Shown here: one piece after another, positions 33,124 through 43,298 of the stretch
Layout: every line of letters starts with the position of its first letter
Position numbering within the stretch: position 1 is the stretch's first letter
DNA from: Luteipulveratus flavus
GTDB taxonomy: Bacteria; Actinomycetota; Actinomycetes; Actinomycetales; Dermatophilaceae
NCBI RefSeq assembly: GCF_029439465.1
Contig: NZ_JAROAV010000008.1
Location: 62,001-126,000 of the forward strand
DNA: 64,000 nucleotides
Direction of reading: 5' to 3'
Made by a program: the position numbers and the translations under genes
The notes under the pieces: generated by a model
The model's database searches: none
What the model was told of the DNA's origin: nothing
Seen by the model: the letters and a program-made list of their open reading frames with translations, nothing else

Positions 33124-33180
33124 CGGCAAAAGCTGGCGGACAGCACACGCATACCTGTGCCCGGCGCCAACTTTTGCCCG
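33124..33180 (+). repeat. 56-bp nested palindrome, locus 3 unit b
   Basis: Outer arms are CGGCAAAAGCTGG and CCAACTTTTGCC, with one extra C before the final G. The inner core equals unit a. The period to unit a is 62 bp. About 55 bases without other signals separate it from the next gene's stop at 33236. Confidence 0.85.
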
Positions 33181-33235
33181 GGAGGATTGCCGCTGGCGGA
33201 AGGCTCTGGGAGACGGTCGGCTGAACGAGACGGGG

Positions 33236-33895
33236 TCAGGTGAGGAGGGCGGACAGGGCGAGGGCGATGGCAAGGGCGAGGGCGAGGATGGGGACCAGGG
33301 CGGGTCGCACCACCACGGGGCCGCTCTGCTTCTCGACGGCGCCCGCGCCGACCGCGCGGTCGTAGTCCTCGCGGGCCAGCTGGACCTGGACCGCGACTGC
33401 ACCCGCCGAGCCCGCCCGCTCGCTCGGGCCGATGGGCGCCTCGGTGGCGACCCGTCCGGTCGAGCCCCGCAGCTGGCCCAGTGCGCCGAGCCCGCCGAGC
33501 ATGCCGCCGCTGCCTCCGACGTTGGGCTTCGGGCGCTGGGAGGAGATCGCCCAGGCTGAGTAGCCCTGGTCCTGCGGGGTGAAGATCTTCAGGTTCCAGC
33601 GGCTCTCCACGATGTCCACCTGGGGCCACGGCATCCGGACGTCACGGACCAGGTTGTGCAGGACCAGGCCGCCCTGGGTCAGCTGCACCGACGGCCGCAG
33701 CAGGACCACCCACACCACGAGAGCGATCGCGGTGCACCACAGGATCACGTCGACCGAACCACGGGACAGGTCGAAGAGGGAGGTGACGACGACGACCACC
33801 ATGACGAGCAGCAGGAAGCCGCCCGCCCCGAGGGCCGCTCGTTGCCTGAAGACGTGACGCTGCGGCCGCTGGGCCGGATCTGAGCTGCTCGACAT
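33236..33895 (-). CDS. PH-domain-like membrane protein of unknown function
   Basis: This 219-residue protein has two N-terminal helices (ALGAGGFLLLVMVVVVVTSLF and VDVILWCTAIALVVWVVLL), a beta-rich segment like bacterial PH domains of the PF10756 type (VQLTQGGLVLHNLVRDVRMPW, then VDIVESRWNLKIFTPQ), and a C-terminal hydrophobic helix. ATG 33895 sits 17 bases from the divergent deoC start, so the two genes share a very short promoter region. Confidence 0.72.
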   Translation of the reverse strand: MSSSSDPAQRPQRHVFRQRAALGAGGFLLLVMVVVVVTSLFDLSRGSVDVILWCTAIALVVWVVLLRPSVQLTQGGLVLHNLVRDVRMPWPQVDIVESRWNLKIFTPQDQGYSAWAISSQRPKPNVGGSGGMLGGLGALGQLRGSTGRVATEAPIGPSERAGSAGAVAVQVQLAREDYDRAVGAGAVEKQSGPVVVRPALVPILALALAIALALSALLT

Positions 33896-33900
33896 GCGGA

Positions 33901-33906
33901 TAGGCT
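33901..33906 (+). promoter_or_regulatory. -10 box TAGGCT, leaderless start at 33913
   Basis: TAGGCT is followed by 6 bases and the GTG of deoC. Confidence 0.5.
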
Positions 33907-33912
33907 GCACCG

Positions 33913-34878
33913 GTGAGCACAACCACTGCAACGTCGCGGGCGCGGGACCTGCTCGGGGTGTCGTCCCTGAGCAACGCGTCCCTCACCACCTGGCTGCACG
34001 GTCTGCCCGGGGTCGACCAGGTGGGCTGTGAGGCACGAGCCGCCGCTCTCGGCACCCGGTCCATCAAGACCACCAGCAAGGCGTGGGCGATCGACACCGC
34101 CATCGGCATGATCGACCTGACGACCCTCGAGGGCGCCGACACCGAGGGCAAGGTCCGCTCGCTGTGCGCCAAGGCCGTCACGCCCGACCCGCTGGACCCG
34201 ACCACCCCGCACGTCGCCGCGGTCTGCGTCTACAACGACATGGTCGGCATCGCCAAGGACGCCCTGAAGGGCACCGGCATCCACGTCGCCGCGGTGGCCA
34301 CGGCCTTCCCGTCCGGCCGCGCGAGCATGCCCGTCAAGCTGGCCGACACCAAGGACGCGGTCGAGGCCGGCGCCGACGAGATCGACATGGTCATCGACCG
34401 GGGGGCGTTCCTGTCGGGCCGCTACCGGCAGGTGTTCGACGAGATCGTCGCCACCAAGGAGGCCTGCGGCCAGGCCCACCTCAAGGTCATCCTCGAGACC
34501 GGCGAGCTGGTGACGTACGACAACGTCCGGCGCGCGTCCTGGCTGGCGATGCTCGCGGGTGCGGACTTCATCAAGACCTCGACGGGCAAGATCTCGCCCG
34601 CCGCGACACTGCCGGTCACGCTGATCATGCTCGAGGCCGTCCGCGACTGGCGCGAGCTCACCGGCGAGATGGTCGGGGTGAAGCCGGCGGGCGGTATCCG
34701 GACCACCAAGGACGCGGTCAAGTACCTCGTGATGGTCAACGAGATCGCCGGCGAGGACTGGCTCACGCCGGAGTGGTTCCGCTTCGGCGCCTCCAGCCTC
34801 CTGACCGACCTGCAACTGCAGCGCCAGAAGCTCGCGACCGGTGCCTACTCCGGCGCCGACTACGTGACGATCGACTGA
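33913..34878 (+). CDS. deoC: Deoxyribose-phosphate aldolase
   Basis: This 321-residue cytosolic aldolase cleaves 2-deoxyribose 5-phosphate to glyceraldehyde 3-phosphate and acetaldehyde. It has the Schiff-base segment KVILETGEL, the region DFIKTSTGKISPAAT with the active-site lysine motif, and the phosphate-binding VGVKPAGGIRTTKDA. It is longer than E. coli DeoC and belongs to the longer form. It starts an operon with two aldehyde dehydrogenase genes and a uridine kinase-like gene, which suits removal of acetaldehyde. Confidence 0.92.
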   Translation: MSTTTATSRARDLLGVSSLSNASLTTWLHGLPGVDQVGCEARAAALGTRSIKTTSKAWAIDTAIGMIDLTTLEGADTEGKVRSLCAKAVTPDPLDPTTPHVAAVCVYNDMVGIAKDALKGTGIHVAAVATAFPSGRASMPVKLADTKDAVEAGADEIDMVIDRGAFLSGRYRQVFDEIVATKEACGQAHLKVILETGELVTYDNVRRASWLAMLAGADFIKTSTGKISPAATLPVTLIMLEAVRDWRELTGEMVGVKPAGGIRTTKDAVKYLVMVNEIAGEDWLTPEWFRFGASSLLTDLQLQRQKLATGAYSGADYVTID

Positions 34879-34889
34879 AGAAGACAACG

Positions 34890-36335
34890 ATGCCGAAGTT
34901 CGAGTACGCCCCCGCGCCCGAGTCGCGGGCCATCGTCGACCTGGCCTCCTCGTACGGCCTGTTCATCAACGGTGAGCTCGTCGACGGGACGGGCTCGTCG
35001 TTCAAGACGATCAACCCTGCGACCGAGGAGCACCTGGCCGACATCGCGGAGGCGAGCGCGGCGGACGTCGACGCCGCCGTGCGGGCCGCCCGCGCCGCCC
35101 AGACGCGGGTGTGGGGCCGGATGTCCGGGGCCGAGCGCGGGAAGTACCTCTTCCGCATCGCGCGGATCATGCAGGAGCGGTCCCGCGAGCTCGCGGTCCT
35201 GGAGACGCTCGACAACGGCAAGCCGATCAAGGAGTCGCGCGACGTCGACGTGCCGACGGCGGCGGCGCACTTCTTCTACCACGCGGGCTGGGCGGACAAG
35301 CTCGAGTACGCCGGGCTCGGTACGTCGCCGCGCCCCCTCGGCGTCGTCGGTCAGGTCATCCCCTGGAACTTCCCGCTGCTGATGCTCGCGTGGAAGATCG
35401 CGCCGGCCCTGGCCACCGGCAACACCGTCGTGCTCAAGCCCGCGGAGACCACGCCGCTCACCGCGCTGCTGTTCGCCGAGATCTGCCAGCAGGCCGACCT
35501 GCCCCCGGGCGTGGTCAACATCGTGACCGGCGCGGGCGAGACCGGCCGGGCGCTGGTCGAGCACCCCGACGTCGACAAGATCGCGTTCACCGGTTCGACC
35601 GAGGTCGGCAAGGCCATCGCCCGCTCGATCGCCGGCACCCGCAAGCGGGCGACGCTCGAGCTCGGTGGCAAGGCGGCGAACATCGTCTTCGAGGATGCCG
35701 CTGTCGACCAGGCCGTCGAGGGCATCGTCAACGGCATCTTCTTCAACCAGGGCCACGTGTGCTGCGCCGGCTCGCGGCTGCTGGTGCAGGAGTCGGTCGC
35801 GGACGAGGTCGTCCGTCGCCTCGAGCGCCGGATGAAGACGCTGCGCGTGGGCGACCCGATGGACAAGAACACCGACGTCGGAGCGATTAACTCCAAGGCG
35901 CAGCTGCAGCGCATCACCGAGCTGGTGGACGCGGGCGAGGCCGAGGGCGCGACCCGCTGGACCGCTCCGTGCGAGCTGCCGACCCGCGGGTTCTGGTTCG
36001 CACCAACCGTTTTCACCGACGTGTCGCAGGCCCACCGTGTCGCGACGGAGGAGATCTTCGGCCCGGTGCTGTCGGTCCTGACCTTCCGTACGCCGCAGGA
36101 GGCCGTCGCGAAGGCGAACAACACGCCGTACGGCCTGTCCGCCGGCATCTGGACCGAGAAGGGGTCGCGCATCCTCTGGATGGCCGACCAGCTCAAGGCC
36201 GGCGTGGTCTGGGCGAACACCTTCAACCGCTTCGACCCGACGTCGCCGTTCGGTGGCTACAAGGAGAGCGGCTACGGCCGCGAGGGCGGCCGCCACGGCC
36301 TCGAGGCCTACCTGCAGACGGGAGAGGGCGCGTGA
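34890..36335 (+). CDS. Aldehyde dehydrogenase
   Basis: This 481-residue NAD(P)-dependent enzyme has PWNFPLLMLAWKIAPALATGN, IAFTGSTEVGKAI, catalytic Glu in LELGGKAANIVFEDA and catalytic Cys in FFNQGHVCCAGSR, so the active site is complete. It ends with SPFGGYKESGYGREGG. Behind deoC its natural substrate may be acetaldehyde from deoxyribose breakdown, converted to acetate. The stop overlaps the GTG of the next homologue (36332-36335). Confidence 0.9.
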   Translation: MPKFEYAPAPESRAIVDLASSYGLFINGELVDGTGSSFKTINPATEEHLADIAEASAADVDAAVRAARAAQTRVWGRMSGAERGKYLFRIARIMQERSRELAVLETLDNGKPIKESRDVDVPTAAAHFFYHAGWADKLEYAGLGTSPRPLGVVGQVIPWNFPLLMLAWKIAPALATGNTVVLKPAETTPLTALLFAEICQQADLPPGVVNIVTGAGETGRALVEHPDVDKIAFTGSTEVGKAIARSIAGTRKRATLELGGKAANIVFEDAAVDQAVEGIVNGIFFNQGHVCCAGSRLLVQESVADEVVRRLERRMKTLRVGDPMDKNTDVGAINSKAQLQRITELVDAGEAEGATRWTAPCELPTRGFWFAPTVFTDVSQAHRVATEEIFGPVLSVLTFRTPQEAVAKANNTPYGLSAGIWTEKGSRILWMADQLKAGVVWANTFNRFDPTSPFGGYKESGYGREGGRHGLEAYLQTGEGA

Positions 36336-37270
36336 GCCCCGCCAAGACGAAGAAGGCCGCCAAGGCGACGACGCCGTCCGCGCCGAAGCGGATCGACGTC
36401 CGCAAGACCTACAAGCTGTACGTCGGCGGCGCCTTCCCGCGCAGCGAGTCGGGCCGCTCGTACGAGGTCCGCGACGCCAAGGGCGCGTTCCTGGCGAACG
36501 CCGCGATGGGCTCGCGCAAGGACGTGCGGGACGCCGTCGTGAAGGCCCGCGGCGCGCAGGCCGGCTGGGCGGGCGCGACCGCGTACAACCGTGGCCAGGT
36601 GCTGTACCGCGTGGGCGAGGTGCTGGAGGGACGGCGCGAGCAGTTCGTCGCCGAGGTCGCCGCGAGCGAGGGTGTCACCCGCACGCGCGCGAACGCTCTG
36701 GTGGACCAGGCGATCGACCGGTGGATCTGGTACGCCGGGTGGTCGGACAAGGTCGCCCAGGTGCTGGGCAACCTCAACCCGGTCGCCGGCCCGTACTTCG
36801 ACATCTCCGCCCCGGAGCCGACCGGTGTCGTCGGCGTCCTGGCGCCGCAGGGCAGCTCGCTGCTCGGGCTGGTCTCGGTGATCGCGCCGGCGATCGTCAC
36901 CGGCAACACCGTCGTCGTCCTCACCAGCGAGGAGCGGCCGCTGCCGGCGATCTCGCTGGGCGAGGTGCTCGCGACGTCGGACGTCCCCGGTGGCGTCGTG
37001 AACCTCATCTCGGGACGGACCGCGGAGATGGCGCCGTGGCTGGCCTCCCACCGGGACGTCAACGCCGTCGACCTCACCGGAGCGGCCGACGCGACGGACG
37101 TCGACTGGGCCGACCTGGAGGTCAAGGCCGCCGACAACCTCAAGCGCGTCCTGCGTCCGGCCGGCAGCGGCTCCGACGCCGTCGAGCCCGACTGGGCCGA
37201 GCAGCCGGACCTCTCGCGCGTGCGCGCCTACCTCGAGACCAAGACGGTCTGGCACCCCAAGGGTCAGTGA
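36332..37270 (+). CDS. Truncated, cysteine-free aldehyde dehydrogenase homologue
   Basis: This 312-residue protein has a basic Lys/Ala-rich start, then an aldehyde dehydrogenase NAD-binding fold (KLYVGGAFPRSESGRSYEVRD; VVGVLAPQGSSLLGLVSVIA; ATSDVPGGVVNLISGR). It stops after VDLTGAADATD and an acidic helix and lacks the catalytic domain; it has no cysteine at all and so cannot be a normal dehydrogenase. It is co-translated with the intact enzyme (GTGA overlap). The reading frame is undamaged, so a non-catalytic partner is more likely than a decaying gene. Confidence 0.8.
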   Translation: MSPAKTKKAAKATTPSAPKRIDVRKTYKLYVGGAFPRSESGRSYEVRDAKGAFLANAAMGSRKDVRDAVVKARGAQAGWAGATAYNRGQVLYRVGEVLEGRREQFVAEVAASEGVTRTRANALVDQAIDRWIWYAGWSDKVAQVLGNLNPVAGPYFDISAPEPTGVVGVLAPQGSSLLGLVSVIAPAIVTGNTVVVLTSEERPLPAISLGEVLATSDVPGGVVNLISGRTAEMAPWLASHRDVNAVDLTGAADATDVDWADLEVKAADNLKRVLRPAGSGSDAVEPDWAEQPDLSRVRAYLETKTVWHPKGQ

Positions 37271-37887
37271 GCAGGTCAGGTCCGGCCCGGCGGGTGATCC
37301 TGCTGTCGGGTCCGAGCGGCGCGGGCAAGACCCGCCTCGCCGGCCGGTTGTCCCAGCAGCACGGCTGGCCGGTCGTGCGGCTCGACGACTTCTACAAGGA
37401 GGGCGACGACCCGTCGCTGCCGATGCTCGAGATGGGCATCGCCGACTGGGACCACCTGGACTCCTTCGACCTCGACCGAGCGGTCCGGGCGCTGGAGGAG
37501 CTGTGCCGGACCGGCCGGGTCGAGGTGCCGGAGTACGACATCTCCACCTCTCACGTCGTCGGCCGGAGCGTGGTGGAGGCGGGCTCGGCGCCGGTCGTCC
37601 TCGCCGAGGGCATCTTCGCCGCGCACGCCGTCCGGCCCGTCGCGGGGCACGGCCTGCTCGCCGCGGCGTACTGCGTCCGGCAGAACCGCTGGGTCACCTT
37701 CGCGCGGCGGCTGCTGCGTGACCTCGCCGAGCGCCGGAAGCCGCCCCTGGTGCTGGTACGCCGTGGGCTGCGCCTGTGCCGCCTCGAACCCGCGATCGTG
37801 GCCGAGCAGGCCGCGCTCGGCGCGACGCCGATGACCCCGCACCAGGCTGAGGCGGACGCCCGGCGGTGCGTGGGTGCCGACAGCTAG
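37267..37887 (+). CDS. Uridine kinase-like P-loop kinase
   Basis: This 206-residue protein has Walker A LSGPSGAGKTRLAGRLS (residues about 13-29), the acidic RLDDFYKEGDDPSLP typical of uridine kinases, ADWDHLDSFDLDRAVRAL, and VVLAEGIFAAHAV. It probably phosphorylates a nucleoside. GTG 37267 overlaps the stop before it. Its TAG stop (37885-37887) is part of a TAGGGT -10-like box for the next gene. Confidence 0.82.
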   Translation: MSRSGPARRVILLSGPSGAGKTRLAGRLSQQHGWPVVRLDDFYKEGDDPSLPMLEMGIADWDHLDSFDLDRAVRALEELCRTGRVEVPEYDISTSHVVGRSVVEAGSAPVVLAEGIFAAHAVRPVAGHGLLAAAYCVRQNRWVTFARRLLRDLAERRKPPLVLVRRGLRLCRLEPAIVAEQAALGATPMTPHQAEADARRCVGADS

Positions 37888-37890
37888 GGT
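37885..37890 (+). promoter_or_regulatory. -10 box TAGGGT overlapping the kinase stop codon
   Basis: TAGGGT precedes the GTG at 37922 by 31 bases; a GGGGG ribosome site lies in the leader. This is a candidate promoter for the 37922-43853 cluster. Confidence 0.4.
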
Positions 37891-37921
37891 GGCGCCAGCA
37901 CCGACCGACGCTGGGGGCCTT

Positions 37922-39070
37922 GTGAGCAGCAACTGGACCAGTCCGTCCGGCGACCCCGCCGACGGGTCCCCCGAGCGCGTCCCGCAGGACGGCCCGGCCT
38001 CCTACGGTCAGCCGCAGTACGGCCAGCCGGCGCCCGGGCCCTACCCGCCGCCCGGTTCGTACCCGCCGCCAGGCCCCTCCGGCCAGGCTCCCCAGGACTC
38101 GCGGCCGCAGTACGGCGCGGCTCCCCCGTACGGGTCGCCGACGCCGTACGGGCCGGGCGGCTGGCCGGGGATGGCGGCCAAGCCGGGCGTGATCCCGCTG
38201 CGTGCGCTGTCCCTCGGCGACATCTTCGAGGGCTCGATCGGGACGATCCGGGGCAACCCCGGCGCGACCCTCGGACTCTCCTTCGTCGTCTCGCTCATCT
38301 TCACGCTGCCCGCGATCGCGCTGATCCTCGGCCTGGACCAGCTGGACCCGGGCGACAGCGAGGCGCTGCGCGAAGCCGTGTCGCTCGGCAGCCAGCAGGG
38401 CGGCGCGATCCTGCAGGCGGTCGGCGGCATCGCCCTCACCGGCATGCTCACCGTCGTGCTGGCCGACGCGGTGCTCGGCCGCCGGCTCTCCATCGGCGGT
38501 GCGTGGTCGAAGGTCAAGGGCCGGCTGCTGGCCCTCATCGGCCTGAACCTGCTCATCCTGCTCGCGGTGGTGGTCCTCGTCGCGGCGGTGGTGCTGCTGG
38601 CCGTGCTGGGCTACCTGGTGGTCGAGTGGCTCGGCGTCCTGATCGGCGTCGTGGGCGGCATCCTCGCGTTCCTGGCCCTCGTGTTCGGCTGGGTCAAGGT
38701 GTCGTTCGCCAGCGCCTGCGTCGTCCTGGAGCGGCAGTCCCCCGTCGCGGCGCTGAAGCGGTCGTGGGCGCTCACCCGGGGCCAGTGGTGGCGGGTGTTC
38801 GGCATCACGCTGCTGGCCCACGTGCTGGCCTCGGTGATCAGCTCGGTCGTCTTCATCCCGTTCGCGATCGCCCTGTCGGTGTCCACGTTCGAGGACCCGG
38901 AGGCGCTGCCATCGGTGGGCTTCCTCGTCGGCACCCAGCTGGTGCAGCTGGTGATCAACACCGTCGTCTCCCCGTTCATCGCCGGTGTCGTCGGTCTGCT
39001 GTACCTCGACCAGCGCATCCGCAAGGAAGCCCTCGACGTGACGTTGATGGCCGCCTCGCAGTCCGGCTGA
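37922..39070 (+). CDS. Multi-pass membrane protein with Pro/Tyr-rich N-terminus (GPDPase membrane-domain-like)
   Basis: This 382-residue protein has an N-terminal cytoplasmic region of about 85 residues rich in YGQP/PPPG repeats, then PLRALSLGDIFEGSIGTIRGNPGATL and about six hydrophobic segments. The layout resembles membrane domains of the glycerophosphodiesterase-associated family (DUF7544-like). It heads the DUF4129-DUF4350-moxR-DUF58 cluster and is 6 bases from the next gene. The role is unknown. Confidence 0.75.
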   Translation: MSSNWTSPSGDPADGSPERVPQDGPASYGQPQYGQPAPGPYPPPGSYPPPGPSGQAPQDSRPQYGAAPPYGSPTPYGPGGWPGMAAKPGVIPLRALSLGDIFEGSIGTIRGNPGATLGLSFVVSLIFTLPAIALILGLDQLDPGDSEALREAVSLGSQQGGAILQAVGGIALTGMLTVVLADAVLGRRLSIGGAWSKVKGRLLALIGLNLLILLAVVVLVAAVVLLAVLGYLVVEWLGVLIGVVGGILAFLALVFGWVKVSFASACVVLERQSPVAALKRSWALTRGQWWRVFGITLLAHVLASVISSVVFIPFAIALSVSTFEDPEALPSVGFLVGTQLVQLVINTVVSPFIAGVVGLLYLDQRIRKEALDVTLMAASQSG

Positions 39071-39076
39071 GCCCGC

Positions 39077-39760
39077 ATGACCCTCCCTCGGCTGCTGCCC
39101 GCCGACCCTCCCCTCGACCCCTCCGGTGCGCAGGGTCGTGAGCTGCTGCGCACCGAGCTGCGCAAGCTGCCGTACGGCGAGCACCGGACCCTGCTGGAGC
39201 GGCTGCAGGACTGGATCGGTGAGCGGGTCGACCGGGCGGCCGCCTCCGGGGCCTCGCTGTTCGGGCAGATCCTCATCCTGGTCGCCGCAGCCGCGATCGT
39301 GGCGGTGGTCGCGTACGCCGCGACGCGCGCCCGCCGGGGACGGCTGGCCCGGGAGTCGGCCGAGCCCGAGGCCGTCCTCACCGAGACCGGTCTGTCGGCC
39401 GCCGACTACCGCAGGCGGGCAGCTCAGGCCGAGGCCGCCGGCGACCACGCCGCCGCGACGCTCGACTGGTTCCGCGCGCTCGTACGGACCGGCGAGGAGC
39501 GGGCCCTGCTCGACGAGCGCCCGGGCGGTACGGCCCACGAGCTCGCCGGTGCGCTGGGCCGGTTCTTCCCCGGCGACGCCCCGGCCCTGCGGGTGGCCGG
39601 TGACGTGTTCGACGGGGTCCGTTACGGCGAGCAGCGGGTCGATGCGACCGGGTCCGCCAGGATGCGGGCGCTCGAGGAGCGGCTGCGGCACCGTCGTCCC
39701 ACGCACACCGACAGCCCGTCCGACGACGGGCTGGTCGCGCCGGGCCGGTGGGCGCCATGA
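39077..39760 (+). CDS. DUF4129 domain membrane protein
   Basis: This 227-residue protein has one transmembrane helix near residues 62-82 (GQILILVAAAAIVAVVAYAA) and a cytoplasmic helical DUF4129 domain (AEAAGDHAAATLDWFRALVRTGEERALLDERPGGTAHELA). Such proteins accompany MoxR-DUF58 systems. The stop overlaps the next ATG (39757-39760). Confidence 0.8.
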   Translation: MTLPRLLPADPPLDPSGAQGRELLRTELRKLPYGEHRTLLERLQDWIGERVDRAAASGASLFGQILILVAAAAIVAVVAYAATRARRGRLARESAEPEAVLTETGLSAADYRRRAAQAEAAGDHAAATLDWFRALVRTGEERALLDERPGGTAHELAGALGRFFPGDAPALRVAGDVFDGVRYGEQRVDATGSARMRALEERLRHRRPTHTDSPSDDGLVAPGRWAP

Positions 39761-40961
39761 CCGCGACGCTGGCGCCCGCGAGCGGCACGGCCGGATCCGA
39801 GCCGCGGCCCCGACCTCGCCTCCCCCGTAAGCGGGCGCTGCTGGGCGTGCTCGCGGCCCTAGTCGTCGCCGGGCTCGCCACGCTCCTGCTGCTCGGGACC
39901 CGCACGACCGGCATCCCGCTCGATCCCGACAACCCAGCGCCCGCCGGCGGACAGGCCATGGCCCGGGTCCTCGACCAGCAAGGCGTCGACGTCACTCCCG
40001 TCCGCACTCGCGACGCGCTGCAGGGGGCGCGGATCGACGCGTCCACGACCGTCGTCGTCACCCGCGGGTCGCTGATGACGACCGCGATGTGGCGCGAGCT
40101 CCTGCGGACGGCCGGGAGCGCCGACCGGCTGGTGCTCGTCGCCCCGGGGAGCCGGGCCCTCACGGCGCTCGACGCACCGCTCTCCCGGCGCAGCGGCACG
40201 GGCTTCGGCGGCTCCACGCCGGCGGCCTGCGATGCGCCGGTGGCCCGTGGCCTGTCGGTCGGTGGCGGCGACGAGCGGTACGACCCGACGTCCGGCGCCG
40301 ACGTCGCCGTGTGCTTCCGGCCGGGTGGCGGCTTCGGGGCAGGCGGCGATAACGGCGGCTACCTCGCCGTCCTCCCCCGGACCGCCGATCGCCCCGAGGT
40401 GGTGCTGCTCGGGAGCACCGAGACGATCCGCAACGCCGATGTGCGGGACGCCGACAACGCGGCCGTCGGGCTGCGGACCCTCGGGCACTCGCCCCGGCTG
40501 GTCTGGTGGTCGGTGAGCCCCTCGGACGTCGACCTCGCCGATGCCGAGGAGCCGGTGTTCCCGGCCTGGCTCGCCCCGGTCACGGTCGTGCTCGCGCTGG
40601 CGGTCCTGGTGCTGATGCTCGTGCGCGGCCGTCGGCTGGGCCGGCTGGTCAACGAGCCCCTGCCCGTCGTCGTCCGGGCCAACGAGACCACCCGCAGCAG
40701 GGGACGGCTCTACCGCAGGGCCGGCGACCGCGACCGCGCCTCCGCGGTCCTGCGCGCCGGTACCCGCCGGCGGTTGACGCGCTACCTAGGCGTGCCACGC
40801 GGCGCCGGACCGGCGGCCCTCGTCGAGAACGCCGCCGCCACGACCGGACGCGACCCGCGCGCGCTGCACGACCTGCTGTACGGCGCCGGACCGGCCACCG
40901 AGGACGCGTTCGTCCAGCTCGCGAACCAGCTCAGCCAGCTCGAGAAAGAGGTCCGACACCG

Positions 40962-40965
<4 letters not shown>
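39757..40965 (+). CDS. DUF4350 domain membrane protein
   Basis: This 402-residue protein has a first membrane helix (RALLGVLAALVVAGLATLLLLG), an outer domain of about 230 residues, a second membrane helix (LAPVTVVLALAVLVLMLVRGRR), and a cytoplasmic Arg-rich tail. The GxxAMARVLDQQGVDVTPVRT start of the outer domain is typical of DUF4350. ATG 39757 overlaps the previous stop; its TGA overlaps the moxR ATG. Confidence 0.8.
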
Positions 40966-42001
<1,036 letters not shown>

Positions 42002-42002
<1 letters not shown>

Positions 42003-43297
42003 TGGCGCTGACGGGTCGGGCGGTCCTGCTGACCGCGTTCGGTGTGGTGCCGGTGGCGCTGTGGCCCAGCGGCCGGACGGTCCTGCTGTGGGTGCTGCTC
42101 GTCCTCGTCGCGATCGGGTTCGACCTGCTCACCGCCGTCAGCCCCCGCCGGCTCGTCATCACCCGTTCGCCCGACCCGCAGGTGCGCCTCGGCGAGTCCG
42201 TGACCACCGACCTCACCGTCCGCAACACCGCTGGCCGGCGGCTGCGCGGCCGGCTGCGCGACGCCTGGCAGCCCTCGGCCGGCGCGACCGGGGACCGGCA
42301 CCGGCTCGACCTGCCCGGCGGTGAGCAGCGCCGGTTCGTCACGACGCTGCGTCCGACCCGCCGCGGGGACCGGCGCTCCGACCTGGTCACCGTTCGCAGC
42401 CTGGGCGTGCTCGGGGTCGCCGCGCGGCAGCGGTCGCGCCCGGTGCCCGGGTACGTCCGGTCCCTCCCGCCGTTCCACTCACGCCGTCATCTGCCGAGCC
42501 GGCTGGCGATGCTGCGCCAGATCGACGGCCGCTCGGCCGTGCGCACCCGCGGCCAGGGCACCGAGTTCGACTCGCTACGCGACTACGTCGACGGCGACGA
42601 CGTCCGCAGCATCGACTGGCGGGCGACGGCCCGGCGCCGCACCCTGGTGGTCCGGACCTGGCAGCCGGAGCGCGACCGCCGCATCGTCCTGGTCCTGGAC
42701 ACCTCCCGCACCAGCGCGGGCCGGGTCGGCGACGTGCCCCGGCTGGACGCGGCGATGGACGCGGCCCTGCTGCTGACCGCGCTCGCGTCCCGCGCCGGCG
42801 ACCGGGTCCAGCTGCTCGCCGGCGACCGCCGGATCCACACCCGGATCACCGGTGTCAGCGACCGCAACCAGCTGCTGCACGAGCTGGTCACCGCGATGGC
42901 TCCCCTGGAGCCGGCCCTGGTCGAGGCCGGCTGGTCCCGGCTGGCCGGCGCGGTGAACGCCCTGTCCCGGCGCCGGGCGCTCGTCGTCCTGCTCACCCCG
43001 CTGGAGCCCGCCGCGATCGAGGAAGGCCTCCTCCCGGTCCTGCCGAGCCTGGTCCAGCACCACCGGGTGGTGGTCGCCTCGGTCGCCGACTCCTCGGTCT
43101 CGGCGATGGCGCAACGGCGGGAGGACGCCCCGCAGGCGTACGACGCAGCCGCCGCCGAGCGCTCGATCGCGCTGAAGGAGCGCACCGGCGAGGCGCTCTC
43201 CCGGCTGGGCGTCACCGTGATCGACGCCGACCCCGAGTCGCTCCCGGTCCGACTGGCCGATCACTACCTGCTGCTGAAGTCCCAGGGTCTGCTCTGA
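42002..43297 (+). CDS. DUF58 (VWA-like) domain protein
   Basis: This 431-residue protein has two N-terminal membrane helices, an immunoglobulin-like outer segment (VRLGESVTTDLTVRNTAGRRL), and the DUF58 core RGQGTEFDSLRDYVDGDDVRSIDWRATAR, followed by VLVLDTSRTS, a VWA-type metal site. It is the usual partner of MoxR. Start and moxR stop overlap by one base. Mycobacteria have the same order (moxR2 region). Confidence 0.88.
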
Positions 43298-43298
43298 C

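Noticed and set aside
33008-33148. N-terminal extension of the nuclease gene into repeat locus 3
   Set aside because: The 47 extra codons translate the palindromic repeat, and ATG 33007 begins sequence typical of the family.
34890-36335. Assignment of the aldehyde dehydrogenase as the missing IolA
   Set aside because: It lies in the deoC operon on the other strand, beyond the GntR, nuclease and PH-like genes, and is coupled to a dehydrogenase homologue and a nucleoside kinase-like gene.
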